Shown: positions 19,230 to 29,827 of the stretch, piece after piece | How the letters are laid out: each line of letters starts with the position of its first letter | Numbering within the stretch: position 1 is the first letter of the stretch | DNA from: Fomitopsis serialis | Taxonomy: Eukaryota; Basidiomycota; Agaricomycetes; Polyporales; Fomitopsidaceae | Direction: 5' to 3' | Length of the DNA stretch: 64,000 bases | NCBI RefSeq assembly: GCF_022376445.1 | Contig: NW_025955086.1 | Coordinates: forward strand, 1-64,000 | Made by a program: the position numbers and the translations under genes | Notes under the pieces: generated by a model | The model's input: the letters and a program-made list of their open reading frames with translations, nothing else | Told to the model about the DNA's origin: nothing | Databases searched by the model: none

Positions 19230-20580
19230 GATAGACACATGCAGGCCACTGGATTTTCTATAGCCTGAACATCCGGGGCATAATCATTGGTAGGATATGT
19301 ACATAGCAGTCCCAAGTCAGGCGAAAGACCCGCGTCACGATCACCGTAGAAACAGATCGGCAGCCCCAATCACTACAAATGGATCACGAAATGATACCAG
19401 CCGAACTTCGACATGCCTCACGGCGAGGGACACTGCCTATGTATGTGACAGTGGTCCCATCTTTGCGGTATACGATTTCCCTCAAATAGGCCTGAATACC
19501 CTCTCCGAGCCACGTTTTGGTGTGCCTAGTACTGCCGTTTCTGGTAGCTGTGTCTAGTGCTGGGGTCTACTGCTTCTCGCATCCCGGCGGCGGCTTCGTC
19601 GCGTCTGGCAGCTGGTCCGAGAGCATCGCTCCCTTGAGAGTCGGAGATTCGTCACCGAAGACTGAGAAAACCTAAACAGAAGCCCCGAGTGAGTAACTCC
19701 CGCCCCGATATTGTGGTCGGTGCCTGAGATTGCGCTGCACCTAGACGGCTTCGCTGGGTTCTGGCACACGGGCGCCCCACTGACCTCCCAATGCTCGGGA
19801 GGTTTAGGTGAATCCTCCTCCTTTTGGAGATTGGGGGCGCCAGAAGTCGGGCCACGCGTCAACTGCACCCTGTCGCGAGCAGCATTCCTGGGTCCGACCG
19901 GAGTCAGACCAGGGTCCGGATCTGGTCGGTCCATAAGCTATTACGAAAGTGGCACACTGCCTAAGACGAATGTGCCTCTTCGCAGAACTTCTGCTCCGCC
20001 AGCGCGATGGTCCAGATGAATATAATACATGATTTTCTACTATTTTTGCTACTGAACGCGCTCACGCTCCTGCAGGTCGTCTTCCTCGAGCCGTGCACCT
20101 TCCGGCTGCACACTGAACACTGTTCGGCCCGGCGCGCCTTCGAGACAGCCAATCACGTCTGCTGCGCTGACTCACCTCGGGCCAAACAGTGAAACCGGTT
20201 CATCCACTGCGTGCTGTACGACCCGATAGACGATACCTAGTAGAACGTGACATGAATGAGATTGGGTTACGGCATTTCTACAGAGGAATGCATAGAAGTA
20301 CCTGGAATTGGAGTGTTATTTCCTTTCTTTTGGCTGCGTTCAAACCGAGGTCTCGAAGGGCTTTCAAGTTCATCGGTGATAGATGATTTGGGAGGATGAC
20401 CTGTGCACGAATGATTAGAGTGCGTTCTACAGCGAGGAGTAGAGTAAATTTGCACCTCCGGCCAGCCCTCGTGCTTACCCGCAATAGACGGGATCAACTT
20501 GACTCTGACCTTCGACAAGTACCAAAGGCGCCGATCAGCAAAGCCTCGATTTATCTGAGGCGCCCTAAGGCATCGGCATT
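19230..20580. other. No clear gene; possible upstream part of the LINE-split gene
   Basis: On the minus strand, 19240-19369 reads MGLPICFYGDRDAGLSPD..., ending ACMCLSNVRWV at the LINE border, which could be an exon interrupted by the LINE. Around 19390-19550 a frame reads TKTWLGEGIQAYLREIVYRK but is not joined convincingly. The rest, to 20580, holds only short frames without family signatures. Confidence 0.3.
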
Positions 20581-20582
20581 GT

Positions 20583-21480
20583 ATGAACAGCTCCTCGGCA
20601 GCCGCTAGCGACAGTGGGGCAGGAGAGTTCGGCGAAGGTTTATGGCCGTGCGGCGACTTCTGGCACTCCCACATGCTGGGTTTCTGGACGGCACTCGGGG
20701 CACGAAACGATCGGCGGGAAGGACGGCGGGTCCGTGGGCGTGGGCTGGGCAGCCCAGTTAGAGAGTGCCGCGCAACAGAGCGGCAGCATACACGCACCTG
20801 CACGGATGCTCATGTAGTTACTCGGGCCGAGGATCTCCTGCCAGTCCGGAAGGCTCGCGGGGCTGGGCGTCGCGCTGCTGCCGTTAAGGGAGCTGACGGA
20901 GCTGACGAGGTGGATGAAGCCGGCGGCGCGCACGTTGGGGCCGAGGATCCTATGGCGCCCTCGCGGTGGCGGGCGAGCTGGCTCGCGGAGAGGGCTGCCG
21001 GGGCGCGGTGGCTGCGGACGGTGCCCCTGTCGAGGCGGATGCGGTGGGCGACCTGGAGCGGTGCCTGGCGGGCGGGGGCGGGGGCGTGCTGATGGCGTGG
21101 GTGCTGGAGCTGGCGGACGAGAGCGCGAAGGGCGGGGAAAGGGGCGTGTGCTTTGTGCGGGAGGAGGTCAAGACGAGGGACGTGGATCCGCCGCCGGGAT
21201 GGTGGTTGAGGACGCCGGGCGGTAGACGAGGGACACGGGGAGGGGCTTGGGCTTGCAGTCGTCGAGGTTGACGTTGAGCGGGGGCGGGGTGGGCTCTTGC
21301 GCTGGGGCGATCGGGGTGGTGGAGTAGCGACGAACGCTGCTGAGCTTGGCTCGGCGGCGAAGGAGCTCATCGTGGGCTGTGGCTCTTCAGACGAGCGTTG
21401 CCGGTCGCGCGGTGGTAGTGCCCGTGACGGATGGCTGCTCCTTAACGTGGGCATGAGCATGGAGCTACCACGTTACGCGT
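20583..21480. other. Very GC-rich tract with overlapping open frames, status unclear
   Basis: All six frames stay open for long distances because of high GC. On the minus strand the best candidate words are STTPIAPAQEPTPPPLNVNLDD, then VRAAGFIHLVSSVSSLNGSS and LPDWQEILGPSNYMSIRAG followed by a good donor (gtgcgtgt). These lie in different frames, so this is either a decayed gene or several short exons. No product can be named. Confidence 0.25.
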
Positions 21481-21639
21481 AGTGCCCGGTGACAACCGGT
21501 GTTGGATGGCGTCGAGAGGTGAGACCGCGACCGTACGCAACTCGTGCTGGGCACGGAGTTCGCGGGCTTACAGCGGTGTCTGAGTGTCCGGAAGTATAGC
21601 GCATCGAAGGGATCGGAGGAATAACGCACGGTCAGGCAG

Positions 21640-21830
21640 CGGACGATTGTATGGACAAGCGTGCGAGTAAGCGTTGAGCAAGCGGATGTGTGGGCCAGCA
21701 AGCAAGGGGTAGGTGAACAGCAGGTGGGAAGACGGGGAGTGCACGATGAGTCGGCGAGAAAGCCAGTGAATGGGCGAACGGGCGGACATTTAGATGAACG
21801 AGTGGTTGATTGGCTAGGCGAGCACTAGTA
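21640..21830 (+). repeat. Degenerate GCGAGCRAGYGAG-type array
   Basis: A tract made of loosely repeated words such as gcgtgcgagtaagcg, gagcaagcgg, gtgaatgggcgaacgggcgg and gcgagcac. Similar tracts occur at 30550-31060 (opposite strand), 33520-33760, 49540-49800, 50390-50520 (opposite strand) and 53715-53825. It is a family of degenerate simple-sequence arrays. Confidence 0.5.
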
Positions 21831-23004
21831 AGTTGGGTAACATGGACATCCCGCAAGAACACGCCGTGACCTTCGACTTCCGAACCTTCGTAGTCGCTTT
21901 TGTCCCTCCTCCTTCTCGGTCGCATTGCTTGCCTTTCATGACCGCTATGCTTTGGGCGGCCTTGTCGCTCAGGAGTGAAGACTGAGTGCTAGAATTGCAC
22001 ACACATTGCGCCAGTCGGTCCAGATTGCGGTGTCGCCCAAGCCATGAGAGGTTGAAGAGGTACGACGGACTGGAGCTTGCGTGTCAGTTGGACGACCTGA
22101 CTATCTTGCTGGGGAGTTCACTCTCCTGGCCGCCAGTCTTCGAGAAGTAGCACACGACGAAGGGACAGGCAGGAAACCGAGTGTGAGCAGCTGGACAGTC
22201 GAAGGCTCGAAGCCATTGTCGCGTTATCGCCGCATCGAGAGCAATGTCGGGCGGTAAGTAGCGCTGCGACCGCGCGGACTCTTGACTTGTAACACTTGAC
22301 GCCCTTGTGTCGAGCGCGTCCTCGAGCGGTATCTTGAGGCCACTTCTGACACTTCGAGGCGTGAGTCTGTGTGTCCGATTTACTGCCGGGTACCACTGCC
22401 TGATGGGTGCTCGATCGAGGGCCTTGCCTGTTTGTGTGAACACCGCGGGGTGGTGCGGTTACCAGGTCGGCGTAGCCGGAGGGCCGCGGGGTGTGAACGT
22501 TTGACAGGAACGTCTGAACCCTGAGGCCTGAGGCCTGAGGCCTGAGCGGAGTCGCACGCACCTTGCTAACATGGCAATAGTATACTTATTTCGGACCGGT
22601 CCCCAGAAGCCGGCGAGCTCCCTTACATACTTACCAAGTAGGAGGTTGCCGGATTGGGTTACCGAAAAGCGCTCGTCTCGCCACAATTTCCAGCCTTTCC
22701 AGGCAGGTGCCGACTTCTGGGGGCCGACTGACCGGTCCGACATAGTATCTGCCAACGCGCCGGCGATCTATCGGGGAAGTGACGAAGATCCTAGAACGCG
22801 GGAGGCCAGTGGAGAGTCTCTGACGAGCCCTCCTGCAGCACGGTTGGACGGCAGGGCGGCGAGATGGGCGACGTAGCGACGCCGCTGGAAGACGCACACA
22901 CAGTGGATCCTCCACAAGAAGACTGCCTTATATGGCAAGGTAAGGAGGAAGGTGTGATAGTTGTTGGCTGGTGAGCCCGGCAGGCCTTCGCGCGGACCTG
23001 CCCA
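21831..23004. other. No gene recognised
   Basis: Only short frames without family signatures, apart from the heptamer repeat listed separately. Confidence 0.4.
22524..22546 (+). repeat. Tandem AGGCCTG heptamer, three copies
   Basis: aggcctg is repeated three times in direct tandem, next to the word tgaacgtttga at about 22498. Related aggcctg and gaacgtt words appear together again at 49834-49857. Confidence 0.6.
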
Positions 23005-24809
23005 TTGCGGCGGAAGATCGCGAGCCTCGGGGCACAGTCTCCGCAAGAAATGGCCTGGACACGTAGGGTTGACATTGGGTTATGCCTTCCGAAGCGCACG
23101 CAGGAGGGAGCTGCTCCTCCCGCCTTCGCTTGTTCCTCGCCTCCCTCATATGCACCCATCCAGCTTGGTTTGGATCCCCGCAGGTCCCCAGCCTATCTGG
23201 ACCCCACACACGCACAAGCGAGCTTACCGGTTTCCCCGCCCATCTATCCATTCCGCCTCCGATCGCTCGCTGCTGTTCCCATCCACGCTCCCCGCCCGAT
23301 GTCCTTCTCCCACCACGCACACCACACCAATCGCGCCGGCTCAATGGCCGCCGCCGCCTATTCCGCCTACCACGACAGCGACACGATCTACAGCATGCAC
23401 CAGTACTATCCTACGGGCACATGTGCGAGCCCCGTTGAGCACGATTATTCAGCTGGTGAGGCTTCCTACATGCTAGACACATCCAGGGCGCACTGGCCGG
23501 CCCAGCCGTCCTCGTCCGTGTTCTACCCTGCCTCCACGTCTGCCTCCGACTATGCTTCGCCCGCATCCCAGCAGGTATCCTATCCCTCCCCGTACACCGC
23601 GTCCTCCTTGCACACCACCCTGCAGGATCCTTACGCCGCCTCCACCACACCCCTCCCCAGGTTGCATCGCGTCTCCTGTCCCGCGGGTAACGCCCCCGCC
23701 AACGCGCCCTACACGGAGGTCAAAACAAAGGAGGAGGAACTTGAGTCCGGCTTCGTCTTCGAGCTCATGTCCCACACGAGGCTCTCGCGCTCCACGAACC
23801 CGCTCCTTGACAGCATACCCGAGCTGCCCCTGCGCGCGACGCAGGCGAGCAAGGAGATGCGCGTGCTCATGGGCGCATTCCGCCTCGACCCCTTCGCGAT
23901 GCACAATGGCGTCAATAGCGCCGCGAGCCAGAGCGTCCCCGTTGGCATCGAGATCGGCCCGCTCCGCGTGCCCCCCGTCATGTTTGAGTGGCAGGCCGAG
24001 CTCGTCCGCCCGCTAGTCCCCCAGAGTGCGCGTTGGTTCCCCGAGGAGCAGCCGATGCACGCGTTCGACGACGAGAAGTTGGCGCACGCGGGCGCGATGG
24101 AGGTGTACGGTGAGGTGAGCGATGGACGGGACGACATGGACGCGGACGTTGCGTTGCAGCCAGTGATGACCCCCGAGCAGGCGGCCAACTGCGGCACCAG
24201 TTTCGCGGACCAGCAGGGGATGGTCTCGGCATCTTCGTCCTCACCGGAGGGATACCCGGTGCAGCCGCTCTCAGGCAGTAAGTGCCCGCCGTTAATCGGT
24301 GCCGTTTGGTCGACAAAATCTGACGGATATCTATCCATTTAGTCCTCAATCGGTCTGGGCACTCGTCCTCGTCCCAAGCATCAATAGGATCCCGTTCCCT
24401 CCCGTCTCTCCCCAAGCCCCGATCGTCCTTGTTCTACCGTCAAACGCAGAACTATGCTCTGTGGTCGCCCACAGCCACGCTCCCGTCTCCAAGCGCTCTA
24501 CATCTCCCATCGCTCTCCCAGTCGCCCATTGCCTCATCTGCGATGCGCACTGGCATATTCTCTGTCTCAACATCACTCCCAAGTCTCTCGCGCCGATGCC
24601 AGCTTGACTTTTCTCAGATGCACAGCAGCTCCGTCGCGCAGCCACAGCCGCAATACGCGAGCCCGAGCCCTCCCGCGTTCTTGAGCAACAGCAACGATGG
24701 GGGGGGCGGGGTGGCGTCGAGGCCTGGCTGTTACAGCGACGGCACGCAGCGATGGTACGGCCGCTCTGCGTTCGCGCTCGAGGCGTACACTGCGTCGGCG
24801 TGCACATGA
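23005..24809 (+). CDS. Spliced gene, conserved-looking protein of unknown function
   Basis: A long first exon (stop-free from 23005) runs to a clear donor at about 24280 (GGCA|gtaagt). The probable start is Met at 23299 (MSFSHHAHHTNR) or 23344, since the sequence before it is less protein-like. The N-terminal half is rich in Y, S, A, H and P and looks disordered. A compact conserved-looking block follows: KEEELESGFVFELMSHTRLS, NPLLDSIPELPLRATQASKE, MRVLMGAFRLDPFAMHNGV, IGPLRVPPVMFEWQAELVRP. The last exon lies after ctcag at about 24617 and reads MHSSSVAQPQPQYASPSPP to CSYS-like GCYSDGTQRWYGRSAFALEAYTASACT at 24809 (split here for length: GCYSDGTQRWYGR, SAFALEAY). A middle exon around 24450 (NYALWSPTATLPSPSALHLP) is plausible. 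It may be a transcription-related protein, but no domain was recognised. Confidence 0.55.
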
Positions 24810-26160
24810 CCCGCTGTGCCCGCGGAGGCGGAGGCGGCTGTCGCGCTGGCGGTGCGGCTCCGTCTTCGTCAAGATCGTGACGGGGGGCGTGGCGTGGTGG
24901 ACACGGTGACACTGACAGGTGGCAGGTGGCAGGTAGCCGGTGGACGGGAGGGCGTGGATGACATGACGGTGTCGACGCGCGCGGCGTGTGGGCGTGCGTT
25001 CCGAGTCCGAGTCGGAGGGTAGCCTGCGTTCAGGCTTCTGAGGCAGCAGCGGGCGCGACCGCGGTGCGAGTAGACGTCGCGCCCGCCCACCTGCTGCCGT
25101 GATAATGTATATATTTCTGGTGGACTTGTCCTGTCATCCCATCCTGTTTCATGATACGAGCCCTCGGTATACCCCTCTCTCCTCGTCGACCTGGGGTGCG
25201 GTGGACGATCCGATAGTTAGCATCGCCGGCAGCAAGTGTTGTCTTGGGGGTTCATCGCGTAGTTCTCGGGCTGAGTGTATAGTGACTGTATCTCTATGAC
25301 GAATCGTTGACGAATCGACACGGCCCGTAGAAAATATACTTCTTGTATTTTGTACATCGCGCGACCGATTATACACGCTCAACACTTCGAGTGCCAAGTT
25401 GGATCCGCTCATTTTGTCTGTGCTCTGCGCGCGTGTTCTTTATTGAACGTCAAGTGAACGGACGACAGCTCTAACTCAGTGCGGGAGAGTCCAGCAGCCG
25501 ACTCCTGCTCGGAGACCACTGGCAACCCGAAGTTATGAAACTCGGCTCAGCACGATCGCAAAGTCGCGGCTCTGGTTTAGAGTCGCAGACTTAGTGGAGG
25601 CAAGAGTACATAGTCTTGAATTCGGCACAATCGAGTAGCGGCGAGATAAGCCTGAGCAAGTTCCGAAGTCCACGAGCTCAGGTATCATTTGTCAATGGTA
25701 AAGTACACTGGTAGTATACATTTCGAGTGTGTCAACAGAACATACAAGATCACACGAACACTGACTCCCGCTATGAATGTTATCATCTTGTGCGGAGACA
25801 GACTCGCGCGCCTGAGACACGATCGCGCGGCTGCTGTCGTGACACTACATAAGCGACGTTTGGCGGCAAATGCGCGAGATTATCAGAGAATATGGGCGCG
25901 GGACGCGATGCACGGAAACTGCTGCGACTTCCAGGAGGACAGGATCCAGGCTGGAGCTTCAGATCTCAGATCTCAGAGCTCCAGCAATTTGAACATACCT
26001 AATGAAAAGAAAGAGGCACCATCCTGCGATTGTGTTCAATCATCTCAATGGATCATGCACACATCACTGCGACAGGTATGTTTTATTGATGCACGACCAA
26101 CGTCACAATACAGTACCACTGCAGGACAGCGAGCGGAAGCCACAAGAATAGTGCGATACA
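24810..26160. other. No gene recognised
   Basis: Nothing coding is convincing. A 164-codon plus-strand frame at 25689-26183 has ordinary composition but no family signature and overlaps the 3' end of the minus-strand gene that follows. Confidence 0.4.
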
Positions 26161-26163
26161 TAA

Positions 26164-26964
26164 TCAGTTTTTGGCAGGCTTGAAGCGAGATTTACGTCCA
26201 CAGACTGGGCCTGGTTGCACCTTAACATCACCAACTTGAAGGCTCTCTGCGCGTCTCACTGCAGCCTGCACATCGTCATATTGTTCCCAATGGACTGGCG
26301 CGGGAACAATGTTCTCGTATCTTGCTGCCTCTGCCCTAGACGACGCAATCAGATGGGTGAGATAGGGCGTTCACACGAGCTTACCGGTCGCTGAACACAC
26401 CAACTTTCGTACCAACAACCACTACATACCACTTGCCCTTTCGCGGCAAGTCTTCATCGATGACACGGTTTTGATTGTTCGCCCGGGGTGGCAAAGATGC
26501 AGTTGCACGAAGAGGAGCATCCGGAAGCGGATAATCAGCAGGCAGTGGCGGGATGAAAGACGGACGAGTCGCAGTGGTAACACGGTTAACACCCACAAAT
26601 TTTCGACGGGCGAACACCGTAGTCGGTGCAGGGGCGTTCGTAGGTCGGTGATGGGCTGCCGGAAGGGTAGGTGAAGAGACCGGAAGGGCCGGAAGGGCGG
26701 CGCGGAGGTCGTCGAGGTTATTGAGAGGTGTAGTGGACGCACGCAGGCCCTCAACAATTAAGGCATGGCGCCTGGACCGCGCTGAGGCTTCGATTAGATA
26801 TATAAGCCAGGGAGCATGATTCAGAACATACCCTCAGGAGAAGCGAACGCTGACGGTTTGCGCTGAGGCGCAGGGCTTGCAGGTGCCGCCGGTATTATGG
26901 ATGATGCACCTGTGGGCATGGGGCCCGTTGTCGTCGTTGTCGTGGGGGAGGGCGGGATATACAT
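26164..26964 (-). CDS. Viroplasmin-fold (RNase H1 N-terminal-like) protein
   Basis: Three exons join in frame: 26964-26832, 26781-26395 region ending at 26385, and 26335-26164, giving 233 residues. The start MYIPPSPTTTTTT was chosen because it keeps the frame across the first junction. The first 120 residues are proline- and alanine-rich linker (RRHALIVEGLRA near 50). The segment RKGKWYVVVVGTKVGVFSDR spans the second junction and matches the opening strand of the viroplasmin / caulimovirus-VI fold (K-W-Y-VV..G..GVF.DW). In RNase H1 this fold binds RNA-DNA hybrids, and in Agaricomycetes it also occurs alone in proteins of unknown role. No RNase H catalytic domain follows. The fold looks short here (VHWEQYDDVQAAVRRA follows directly), so function is uncertain. 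It lies about 640 bases downstream of gamma-tubulin on the same strand. Confidence 0.6.
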
Positions 26965-27607
26965 CGAGTGAGGCACACATCTGCTATTGGATCCCGCCGC
27001 CGCTCAGCGCGCTGTACGCAGTCTTTATCACCTCACGCGCGCCTTCGGGCGCTCTCTTGAACCTAACGTTCATGTGGCGCGACGGCCAGTCCCCCTCCCC
27101 GTTGCGATTTTCACTTCTTCTCTTGCCACCGCTCGCTGTTCGCCTGCCACCACGCCGCAATGTATCGGTCGCATGACAGATAAGGATTGCGGGGATACTT
27201 CGTTGCTCGACACGGATGGTCCCTGTCAATGCCAGCGCCAGCGCCAACTTCACGCAAGACTTTCTGCTCACCACCCGAATTTCATACATGGGACGTCCTC
27301 CCTTCCCACTGGCGTACCTTCTTCCGTCACCCAGTACGTACATTCGGTGTAGTGCGGGGCGCCGTCATTGACCAATGTTCACGGAGACACACATGCCGCC
27401 CAAGTCGTGGACGACGCTCGAGCAAGCAGAGTTTTGGTCAAGACAAACAAATATTCCTGCGCGTCAACCGTCAAAACAGTATCAAGACCCTGTGTAGTGC
27501 CCAGGCCGCAAGGCAAGGGACCGCTAGTCACCGTCACGCGAAGGGGAGATGCATTAGACTCATGGAGCACGAGACCGTTACTCTGGTTGCTCGGCAACCG
27601 GGGAACC

Positions 27608-29421
27608 CTATTTCTGGCATCAGCATTTCACAATGACCAAACAGTCAGACACTCACGTATGTGATGTAGTCAGGACTTTCGCAAGCCTTGTACTCCTCCA
27701 GAAGCTCTTCCGCAGTAACCCTATAACGCCCGTTTAACTCGCGTGAGCTTCGAAAGCAAGACGATTGCGTACTTGGCATCGTCGAACTCTTCCAATCCGT
27801 TTTCGAATATCTTCTCCTTCTTGTACTGTTCTACAAACGCGTTCCTCTTGCGCAAACGGTCGAACTGATCGATCATGCGCCTGAAGAGCTGCAGCGCGGC
27901 GACGACACGTAAAAGTTACGGTGCAGTGGACGACACGCAAGGTACGCACGGAAACGATGCTCGTGTGGTTCGCAAGCATGAGCCCGCTTACACGGTGTGC
28001 CGTGCTTATGTACGGTGACTTGCGCGTGAGAGCCACCTGGATGGAGGCCGGGCCCCAAGGGATGAAGTTGGCCAGTTGGCGCTCGCGGATACGGAGTAGC
28101 GATTGGTGGACCTGTGATCTCAGTGAATACACCACACCCGTGTGGGTCCGAGAGCACGTACGTCAGGGGGATCAACGTTACCCTGGATGATGTTAAGGAT
28201 GGAGATGTAACAGGCGGTCTTGCCTGGCGTTGTCGAGACCATGCGGTTCTTGGGATGGAGAAGGCGGCGCATCACGTCGAGAACGGTCGTCCGCTGGATG
28301 GGTTTTGCCTGCGGCTAGATATTAGCCAGGGGACGGAGTCGGTCAGGTTGAATAGCCTACCTTGTCGATCTGGTCGCTCGTGAACGGGGTGTATGAAGTC
28401 ATGAGGAAGTGGCACCGTGGTGTCGGAATGAGAGAGGCGATGATGCTGACGAGGTCATTATTCATGTATCCGGGGTATCGAAGTGTTTGGGTGCTGGCAG
28501 CCATAACAGTGGACATCTGTTACGCGTAGTTATCGCAGACGCCGGAGTCCCATTATGCAGCTCTTACCAGTTGATTTGCTTGGTCGAACATCGGTGTCTG
28601 GACGTGTAACCTGTCCGCTGATATCCGCGCGAGGGCGCCATTGTCTAGAACGACAACAGAATCGGCGTTGTTTGTCAGTCGCTTCAGGGTCAGCAGAGCG
28701 TTGTAGGGCTGCACTACGACATCGCCCTCCTGTGCGTTTGGAAAGACGGAGTATGTTTGAATGAGCTTCTTCGGGAACTTGTCGTTCAGCCGTTCAAGAA
28801 GGAAAGAGCCTAGCCCGGAGCCTGTCCCGCCTGCTATTGAGTGCATGAGCATGAAGCCCTGCGACGTCTTCGATTCCCTGCGTAGAGGTAAGGAGCGAAT
28901 CGCGCACCTCGAGCGAGTCGCTGCCTTCCGCTTCTCGGTCAATCATCTCCATGATTTCTTCGTGGACTCGTTCGCCTACCGAGTATCCTTGGGCCCAGTT
29001 GTTACCAGCGCCGCCGCCGTCACGGGAAACAAAGATGCTTTCCCGATTGTACAGATTGGCATATGGTGATGCGAGGATGCCATGGATGACCTAAGCACAA
29101 GAAATGTCTCAGTCGCATAAGTCAGCCAACAAAACGCGGTGACATACACGAGGCTCTAAGTCCACAAGGATCGCGCGGGGGATGTAATGTTCGTCGTCCC
29201 CCTGGTAGAAGAAGACATCCTTCCTGTCGCCGCACTCGGTCGCCCACTCCTCCAGCATCCCCTCCTTGTTGATACCATGCTCAACACAGAGCCGTTGCCA
29301 GTATACGGAACCCACTTGCGACGAGCCTCGGTCAGATCTCGATCAAAGCAGACACAACTGCGGAAGGCGCACTTTGGTTGCCGCACTGGCCAAGCTGCAC
29401 TGTCACAATCTCGCGCGGCAT
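27608..29421 (-). CDS. TUBG: Gamma-tubulin
   Basis: Ten exons: 29421-29373, 29314-29148, 29090-28908, 28858-28568, 28516-28361, 28308-28162, 28111-27950, 27888-27773, 27720-27657 and 27613-27608. They total 1341 bases and encode 446 residues, the usual length for gamma-tubulin. Every intron is GT..AG and about 43-60 bases long. Family words seen in order: [79 protein letters not shown] (tubulin GGGTGSG nucleotide loop), [64 protein letters not shown]. The protein caps microtubule minus ends in the gamma-tubulin ring complex at the spindle pole body. The last exon holds only one codon and the stop; reading into the intron would give an alternative end. It is probably the only copy and intact. 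Confidence 0.95.
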
Positions 29422-29429
29422 TCCAATGG

Positions 29430-29827
29430 GACTGCTCAATTACAACCGGTTCAAATCCCAAGACAGCCCAAGACAGACGGAGACTCAGAGGTCTGGGAGA
29501 GGAGGAAGACGGCGACAGGCCCATCAGAAAAAAGGAAATTCGGCCATAGCCGCCGCACTGGATACATCGCCAAAATAGGCTTCATAGGTGCGGTAGCTAC
29601 AGGCGGCTGATACTACACGATCGCACATAGCGTACCCCGGACTATTAGCGGGCAACCGTATGCGGTAGCGCCTTACTCGCGCATGAGGGAATGTAGAGCC
29701 AGGGTCCCGATGAGAAATGTGTACACATTTAAGAGGCTGCAAGGGGTGTCATGGCAGCGAGGAAATTGCGATTGGACGAGACGCGTACAGCCTGAGGTGC
29801 GGGGCAGATGATGGGAGAACAAGCCGT
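29430..29827. other. Gamma-tubulin upstream region with a solo transposon end
   Basis: No gene was recognised. At 29634-29660 the sequence ccggactattagcgggcaaccgta resembles the outward right end (CGGACTATCGGGCAACCGTA) of the long-armed element family at 31606, 38526 and 38570, but no left partner was found. Confidence 0.35.

Noticed and set aside
29445..29465. B-box-like word ggttcaaatcc suggesting a tRNA
   Set aside because: No A-box or cloverleaf could be drawn around it, and it lies in the gamma-tubulin upstream region.
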